DNA of 13,298 nucleotides from assembly GCA_015499985.1 (NCBI GenBank), contig JAAAUF010001046.1:1-13298 (forward strand). Reading direction: 5' to 3'. The translations under genes and the position numbers were made by a program. This stretch comes from Haplosporangium gracile (taxonomy: Eukaryota > Mortierellomycota > Mortierellomycetes > Mortierellales > Mortierellaceae). Of the stretch, positions 7,901 to 13,298 are shown piece after piece; within the stretch, counting starts at the first letter, position 1; every line of letters begins with the position of its first letter. The notes below the pieces were generated by a model. It was not told the DNA's origin and did not search any database. It saw nothing but the letters and a program-made list of their open reading frames with translations.

Positions 7901-10900
7901 AGTTGGTGCGCATGGACCGCGCAGAGTTGGACAAGATTAAATGGACCTACCTAGCAATCGACGAGGCCCATCGACTCAAGAACAAGCAATCGCAGCTTCA
8001 CGAGACCCTCAAAGACTTTCACACCGCCAACCGTCTGTTGATCACCGGAACCCCTCTCCAGAACAGCGTCAAGGAGCTGATTGCACTTTGCAACTTTTTG
8101 ATGCCCGACAAGTTTGTGGATGACGACGTTGAGATCGATATGGCGGATGCGGAACAGGAGGCTAAGATCCGCGACCTGCACGACAACTTGAAGCCCTACA
8201 TGCTGCGTCGTCTGAAGAAGGATGTCGAAAAGTCGCTGCCCAAGAAGACCGAACGTATTCTTCGCGTGGAGTTGTCCCAGCTCCAGACCCACTACTACAA
8301 GAATATCCTCACCAAAAACTTTGCCGTCCTTAACAAGGGTGTCTCCGGTCATGGCCAGCTGAGCTTGTTGAACGTCGCCATGGAGCTCAAGAAGGCCAGT
8401 AATCATCCATACCTGTTCCCGAACGCTGAGGTAGTGTCGGAAAAGCGAGAGGAGCAACTCAAGGGCATTATCATGAGCAGTGGCAAAATGGTCCTGCTCG
8501 ACAAGCTGTTGACAAGACTCAAGAAGGACGGGCATCGTGTCTTGATCTTTTCCCAGATGGTGAGGATGCTGGACATTATGACGGATTACCTAGCCCTCCG
8601 CGGATTCGCCTTTCAACGTCTGGACGGCAGTGTCGGATCAGAGGCCCGCAAGCGATCAATTGAGCACTTCAACGCACCCAACTCGATCGATTTTGTCTTT
8701 TTGCTGTCGACCCGTGCCGGTGGTCTTGGAATCAACCTGGAGACGGCCGACACTGTCATCATCTTTGACTCGGATTGGAACCCTCAGAACGATCTTCAAG
8801 CAATGGCGCGTGCTCATCGTATCGGCCAGAAGAACGTCGTCAATGTCTACCGGTTCGTCTCCAAGGATACGATCGAAGAGGACATTATCGAGCGTGCCAA
8901 GCGCAAGATGGTCCTCGAGTACTGCATTATCAAACAGATGGACACTTCGGGGCTGGAGATTTTGCAGCAAAAAAAGGCAGCCGAGACATCGACAGGTTTC
9001 ACCAAGGATGAACTTTCAGCGATCCTCAAATTCGGCGCGCAGAGCATGTTCCAGCAGACCGAAGGAGCAGCAGCCAAGAAGCTGGACGAGCTTGATTTGG
9101 ACGAGATTTTGGCTCGTGCTGAGGACCACGATACGACAGATGCTGTCGCCTTGGCTGGTGGTGACGAGTTCTTGGAACAGTTCAAGTACACTGATTTTGG
9201 TGCCGAAGACATGTCTTGGGACGAGATTATCCCTGCCGACGAGCGTGAACAGTTTGAGGCCGAGGAGAAGGCCAAGATGGAGGAGCAGCTCTACACGCCC
9301 CGCAATCGTGGTCGCGTGTCCTATGCAGAGGAGAAGGCCAACTCTCCGTCGCCCGAGTCTGAGGGCCGCCGGAAGAGGCGCAAAGCATCAAGCAACTCAA
9401 CCTCGGCACCAGCAGGACCCAAGAAGAAGCGCGGCGCGGGACTTGACCCATCTGAACTGAACACGAAGGATCTTCGTGCCCTAGCCCGAGGTATGCTCAA
9501 ATACGGAATCGTGACCGATCGTTACCAGGACGTTGTGGTCGAGGCGGAGCTCGAGGACAAGGAGGAAGGCGTGGTCAAGCAAGAGGCTGAGAATTTGATT
9601 CATGCCTGCGAGGATGCCTTGGGAGTCGAACACGATTCGATTGACAATCAGGACCCTGACGAAGATCTTCCCTACGCCAAGAAGAACGCCAAGGCAGTTT
9701 TGTTTACCTACAAGGAAGTCGAGAAAGTGAACGCTGGCCAGATGATTTTGCGACTGAAGGATCTCCGGGCCATGAACCGCAAGCTGGATGGTACCGACAC
9801 TACAAAGTTTAGGATGGGTGTTGCGCTAAAGCCTGTGATGAATTGGTCGTGTTCTTGGGGCCAAAAAGATGATGCCTCTCTGGTTATCGGCATCTATAAG
9901 CATGGATTCGGAGCATGGGACAAGATCCAGGAGGATACCGCCTTGGGATTCAGCAACAAGTTTTTTCTTTCGACTCAGGATGCCAAGGATGTGGGGAAGA
10001 TTCCCAAGGCTCTTCACTTGGTCCGTCGTGGAGAGTATCTGTTGAAAACTCTTCGCGAGTCTGAGCGCGACAAAAAGATTCGGCAATCGGCAGCAACATC
10101 ATCCGGATCCCGACGAGAACCCGGCAAGTCATCTCGGAGCACCACCAGCAACCACCAAACCAGTAGCAGTACTAAGGATCAAAGCAAGAGCAGCAGTCGG
10201 TCAGGGGCCAAGGCGACCATTAGCTTCAGTGGCACTAAGTCCCGCTCTTCCACCACTCGGTCAGGACGGTCATCCAAGGGCAATGCTGCCTCTGGCTCGG
10301 ATCATGGCGAGGATTCTTCTGGAGGACAGTCGGACGAGACCAGCAAGGATCTGCTGAGAGCTGTGAGTCGCGACCTGAGGACTATTCGAGAGTCGGACAA
10401 GAAGTCTGTGGAACCTCAAGTCATTGCCGAGTGTCTGGGTCGGATTGGTCGAGAGATTGAGGATCTGGTTGATGGAAGCTCCTCAAGGTCAAGAAGCGAA
10501 CGAGATCGCCTCTCCCGTCAACTGTGGACATTTGCAGGAAAGGCTTTCCCTACGGGCGCCATCCATTACGCTCAGCTCCGCAAGGGTTACATGGATATCA
10601 AGAACGCTCAAAAGCAACCTGTCGAGTCTTCGTCTTCACGGAAACGGCAGCATTCGGAGGATAGTCGGAAGTCAGGCCAGAGGCGGTCAAGCCCCCACTC
10701 CTCTCGACGGAACTACAGTCGCGACCGAGATGATGGAGGACATAGGAGGTCTCGATCAGGACGAGATGGTAGTGCCAGTCCACAGCGGACGACCTCGAGA
10801 CACTCTCGCAGGAGGAGCGATTCTTTGGAGGATGAGCGGTCGCGGTACAAGGATCACCGTTCTGGCTCATCTCATGACCGCGGCAGCTCCTCAAAACATC

Positions 10901-11286
10901 GCCACAGATCTGACGATGATGATGATGAGGGCCACAGCCGGTCGGCCAAGCGCCGGAGCACCGGAGATGGCATTCGTGAAGGCAACAGCAGCAGCAACCA
11001 CGTCAGCAACGGCAGTAATGGCAGCCTCGCCAATGGCAGCAGCAATCACGAGGAACGATCGAGGGATAGTCGCAAGCGAGATCGGTCGTACGACCGTAGC
11101 GACCGCCGCAAGGACTCGAGGGATCGTAGCAGAGGTCGTAGTCGAGATCGCAGCCGAGACCGTAGTCGAGACCGTAGTCAGGACCGAAGTCGGGACCGAA
11201 GTCGCGGACGCTCAGGGCGTGGACGAGACCGCGATCGTGACAGGAGTCGAGACCGATCACACGACGACAGCCGACGCTACCGGTAG
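4983..11286 (+). CDS. CHD1: CHD1 chromodomain-helicase-DNA-binding chromatin remodeller
   Basis: ATP-dependent Snf2-family enzyme that slides and spaces nucleosomes in transcribed chromatin in the nucleus. Deduced exons: 4983-4989 (tentative), 5539-6068, 6179-6329, 6446-6583, 6700-6882 and 7022-11286, all joins in frame, giving about 1757 residues. Order of parts: acidic, Ser-rich N-terminus with a basic LRRSGRSRRAPK motif before an Asp/Glu run; chromodomain 1 (about 325-400, YLIKWKQHSHMHNTW); chromodomain 2 (about 426-475, CKWNRLAYSAATWEVED); ATPase lobe 1 with ADEMGLGKT (Lys about 547), DEAH (about 650) and LLITGTPLQNS; lobe 2 with RVLIFSQM (about 842), STRAGGLGINL and ARAHRIGQ (about 930-939); a C-terminal bridge; a SANT-SLIDE DNA-binding region (about 1144-1355); a CHCT/DUF4208 helical domain (about 1446-1536); and an Arg/Ser-rich tail to the end. 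All catalytic motifs are intact, so it is probably active. The frame containing exon 2 has no ATG before the first certain intron, so the start must be spliced in. ATG-GAC-T followed by GTAAGT at 4983-4995, joined to CAG|GT at 5538, gives the right phase. Identity is near certain; the first exon is not. Confidence 0.95.
4990..5538 (+). other. Candidate 549-nt first intron of CHD1
   Basis: The donor GTAAGTGC directly follows ATGGACT, and the acceptor CCAG is at 5535-5538. A TGCTGAC that could act as branch site lies around 5480-5487. Joining leaves Met-Asp-Cys-Leu-Leu and runs into the open frame of the next exon. The acceptor has a weak pyrimidine tract, and the intron is several times longer than the gene's other introns (110-139 nt). 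Other acceptors (for example AG at 5501-5502) also give phase 1, so the exact junction is unproven. Stretches of 5100-5500 show no independent coding signal. Confidence 0.45.
10630..11283 (+). other. RS/RD-rich low-complexity tail of CHD1
   Basis: About 218 residues after the CHCT domain are dominated by Arg, Ser, Asp, Gly, His and Lys, with many SR, RS and RD dipeptides and, near the end, regular RSRD units. It is continuous with the CHD1 frame and ends in RRYR before TAG at 11284-11286. Such tails are disordered and are known in splicing factors as SR-protein-kinase substrates and RNA or condensate-interacting segments. A role in coupling remodelling to RNA processing is inference. Confidence 0.8.
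11137..11208 (+). repeat. Six tandem 12-bp coding repeats (RSRD units)
   Basis: Units begin at 11137, 11149, 11161, 11173, 11185 and 11197. The most typical is CGTAGTCGAGAC; other copies vary mainly at third codon positions, with one CGA-to-CAG change giving RSQD. Because the changes are largely synonymous, the peptide repeat seems maintained while the DNA repeat drifts. The repeat lies within the CHD1 tail. Confidence 0.85.
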
Positions 11287-11665
11287 TTGAGGCTTTCTGT
11301 GTGGTACGCCCTCTGCCGTCGAACTATTTCTTTGGAAACAATAATGGACGGGCGAGGGGGCAGAAGAGACAAAAAAATGTAAAAGGCGGAATACCTGGTG
11401 GGTGATAGCATTAAAAGAAACAAAAACAAAAAATCCCCATGTCGTAGAACAACCCAAAAAGAAAAAACTTGCAATACTTAATGCCCGCATGCATTCACAC
11501 CATTGTTTATTACTTTGTGAACGAGCATTATTGGTAGTGCCGTTGGCAGGACAAGGAAGTAAGGTCGACGCAAAATAAAGGGGTGGATGGAAGGGGGGGT
11601 GCATCATCACCAGACAGGGAGACTGCCAACAACAAGCGACAACAACAATAACCCATCCTCCGCAC
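11287..11665 (+). other. CHD1 3' UTR and intergenic spacer
   Basis: No gene is recognised. A polyadenylation-type AATAAA lies at 11574-11579, followed by a G-rich stretch (GGAAGGGGGGG around 11588-11600), a usual arrangement for a 3' end. A-rich runs occur at about 11370-11470. Open frames on both strands here are short and without family motifs. Confidence 0.4.
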
Positions 11666-11667
11666 CA

Positions 11668-11869
11668 ATCGTCAACTTCTTCCTTTCTTTCCTTTCGTTT
11701 CTTTTCTTTCTATTTTCCTTACCATCACCCCCCTCACCTTCTTTTTCATTCCTCATTCTCATTGCAGCATTCACACACGCTTTCAAGTCCACCAGCCAGG
11801 AATACTCGACCGACACCTCCCACAGGACAGCACGCAAGGAATATCGTAGAAACGACACACACACACGTC
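11668..11869 (+). promoter_or_regulatory. CT-rich promoter/leader of the ankyrin gene
   Basis: From about 11670 to 11765 the + strand is almost pure pyrimidine, ending in CTCATTGCAG (11757-11766), which could be either transcription-start architecture or the acceptor of a 5' UTR intron. A short CA repeat (ACACACACAC) directly precedes the ATG at 11870. The same CT-rich style precedes the two other genes of the window. Confidence 0.4.
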
Positions 11870-13006
11870 ATGTTGAGCTCGATTGGAAAACTATTGGGCA
11901 GTCGTACAGAACTGGACGGAAGTAACGACAGTCTTGGAATCGCAGGAAGCCCTGTCAGCGAGGCATCTGAGGTAAAAGCACACGAAGCTGTCGCAAAAGA
12001 AACAAGATAGCAACATGGTTAGGGGACTATACTCCTCTTTGCTCATCGTGCATACTCCTCTCACCAACGCGAGGGCCTTCTTTTTCCCACTCTTTTTTAA
12101 CTTTTTTCACTTTTACGGTCATCTACCTTTACTACCGCACAGATGCTAATCAACGAATTTTTCACAGCGATCCATGAGCAAGACACTGAAGCAGTTCGGC
12201 GATTGTTGGTCGATCACAAGTCGGATTTGACAAGGGCTCGCTTCAAGCCCGAGCCTCAAACTGTTCGGTTTCCAGCCGAGGTCGAGCGGGATGCCTACAC
12301 GCTTCTGGGAGCTTATCTCGGACCTTTGACGGGACTACAGTTCTCTATTTTGACAGGACAAGATGGGATTGCCAAAGATATCCTCGACTCTACCTTTGAG
12401 CAAGGTAAAGATAGTTGCGCTCTTGTGTTTTGATAGCTGAATGCCTCGTACCATTGTGTCTCCCAGGGGTGAGAAAGCATCTATGCTGACCTTTTTTCAT
12501 GTCTCTTTGGGCTGCGATAGATGTCGATGCTCGGTTTGGAGTAAGCGACTCGTTTTAGACGATTTGAATGAACTATATGCAAGCGCTTCTTGCACCAAAC
12601 GCGAAGCTCACATGCACACGCACTCTATCTTTTTCTCGTTTGGGATGTTTTTTCATCACTATTATCATAGAGTGGCAACACAGCATTGCATTTGGCGGTC
12701 CTGCTGGGTGCATCGGCAATGGTGTCGGCTTTGATTGAACGAGGCGCTGACATCAGTTTGAAGAACAAGCGTGGATACTCTGTTGTGGTAATTTTTGACC
12801 GACACCTATTTATTCTCATGACCCTTTCAATTGACCCTTTTTAACTGACCCTTTTTTCACAACCACACGTTGGAGAACAAATGCCACCCAACTAACATAC
12901 TACACCCTACTATTTTTTAATATTGGCTTGGTAGGATATGTCTGACAATCATGATATCTTGAGTTTGTTGCAGGCGAGTGGTCAGGAGGGCGAAGATACC
13001 CAGTAG
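11870..13006 (+). CDS. Small ankyrin-repeat protein, five exons
   Basis: Deduced exons 11870-11971, 12143-12404, 12521-12540, 12671-12787 and 12935-13006 join in frame to a 190-residue protein ending at TAG 13004-13006. Introns have GT...AG ends. The Ser-rich start (MLSSIGKLLGSR) is followed by an ankyrin-like region. A degenerate helix pair lies around residues 37-55 (FFTAIHEQDTEAVRRLL), a second around 85-110, and a clear repeat at about 129-161 contains GNTALHLAVLLGASAMVSAL and ends in ERGADISLKNK. A last partial repeat (RGYSVVDMSDNHDILSLLQ) leads to an acidic C-terminus. Ankyrin repeats are protein-binding scaffolds; no catalytic domain, signal peptide or membrane segment is visible, so the protein is probably cytosolic or nuclear with an unknown partner. 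The ATG at 11870 is the first in this frame after the CT-rich leader, with the next in-frame Met at the start of exon 2 (12143), so a shorter product beginning there is possible. Function is unassigned. Confidence 0.8.
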
Positions 13007-13298
13007 TTACTTTTCCTCAAGCGCCCATCCAAGAGGGGACTGCCATATGAGCAGGAACAATTACTTAAGACACCTCGAGCATGAGCGTTTCAACTTGGGC
13101 ATGATTTTTTCTCTATCTTTATTCTTTCTATCCAAGCTCGACGTTGTTGATAATAAAACAAGGAACATTACAAAAGCACATTCCAGGCACTATGTAGACA
13201 ATGTCCGTTGTGGAGCAAAAGAACCATGTAACAGAGGAACCGTGCCTGAATACCACGTTTTGGCTCTTTTACATTTCCCATAATTTTTTTTTTTTTTT
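13007..13298 (+). other. 3' flank of the ankyrin gene
   Basis: No gene is recognised. AATAAA at 13152-13157 is a plausible polyadenylation signal about 150 bases after the stop codon. The window ends in a run of T (13285-13298). That could be the edge of another CT-rich leader, or simple sequence; it cannot be judged from this side. Confidence 0.4.

Noticed and set aside
7951..8535. 194-codon antisense frame within the CHD1 ATPase
   Set aside because: It lies opposite the conserved helicase motifs, has no recognisable domain, and is explained by GC-biased third positions of CHD1.
11137..11208. Regular 12-bp repeats as a CRISPR-like array
   Set aside because: The units are directly adjacent with no spacers, lie in frame inside CHD1, and encode RSRD peptides in a eukaryotic gene.
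10424..11290. 288-codon + strand frame overlapping the CHD1 tail
   Set aside because: It is the shifted frame of the RS-rich repeats, has no family motif, and stays open only because of biased, repetitive codons; the CHD1 frame carries the conserved CHCT domain there.
11587..11925. 112-codon + strand frame between CHD1 and the ankyrin gene
   Set aside because: It spans the CT-rich leader, is low complexity (His/Asn/Ser/Phe), and conflicts with the better supported ankyrin gene start.

Overview
The window looks like nuclear DNA of a filamentous, early-diverging fungus; Mortierellomycota-like is my best guess. This rests on many short GT...AG introns (about 75-170 nt) with TACTAAC/CACTAAC-type branch sites, moderate base composition, long pyrimidine-rich gene leaders, a fungal-style MULE transposase relic, and a CHD1 remodeller with an RS-rich tail. 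The taxon is inference; I saw no bacterial, plasmid or phage features. All recognisable genes are on the + strand.

Layout. (1) 114-2337: a decayed, intron-containing Mutator-like (MULE) transposase. A zinc-binding HNH N-terminal module and a DDE-type core can still be read across exons, interrupted by stops and frameshifts. (2) 2451-2593: a short imperfect inverted-repeat unit flanked by TA, MITE-like, holding a 16-bp tandem duplication. (3) 2600-3059: a gene-poor spacer with an A-rich tract, then a CT-rich leader. (4) 3060-3944: a START-domain (PCTP-like) lipid-transfer gene with a frameshift, a substitution of a near-invariant Trp, and a relic intron without usable splice sites; it is probably a pseudogene. 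(5) 3945-4982: a roughly 1-kb pyrimidine-rich leader with simple repeats. (6) 4983-11286: CHD1, the ATP-dependent nucleosome spacing remodeller, with all expected domains. Five introns are crowded at the 5' end, followed by one 4.26-kb exon. The first in-frame ATG must come from an upstream exon, for which I propose a 7-nt coding mini-exon. (7) 11287-11869: the CHD1 3' UTR and a CT-rich leader for the next gene. (8) 11870-13006: a small five-exon ankyrin-repeat protein, including a 20-nt micro-exon. (9) 13007-13298: a 3' flank ending in a T run.

The genes do not form a functional unit. CHD1 is housekeeping chromatin machinery, the ankyrin protein is unassigned, and the left third is transposon and pseudogene debris. 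I see no evidence of a new defence or mobile system. The points that most merit checking are the CHD1 start exon, its altered chromodomain cage and RS tail, the decayed START gene, and the TA-flanked inverted repeat beside the MULE relic.
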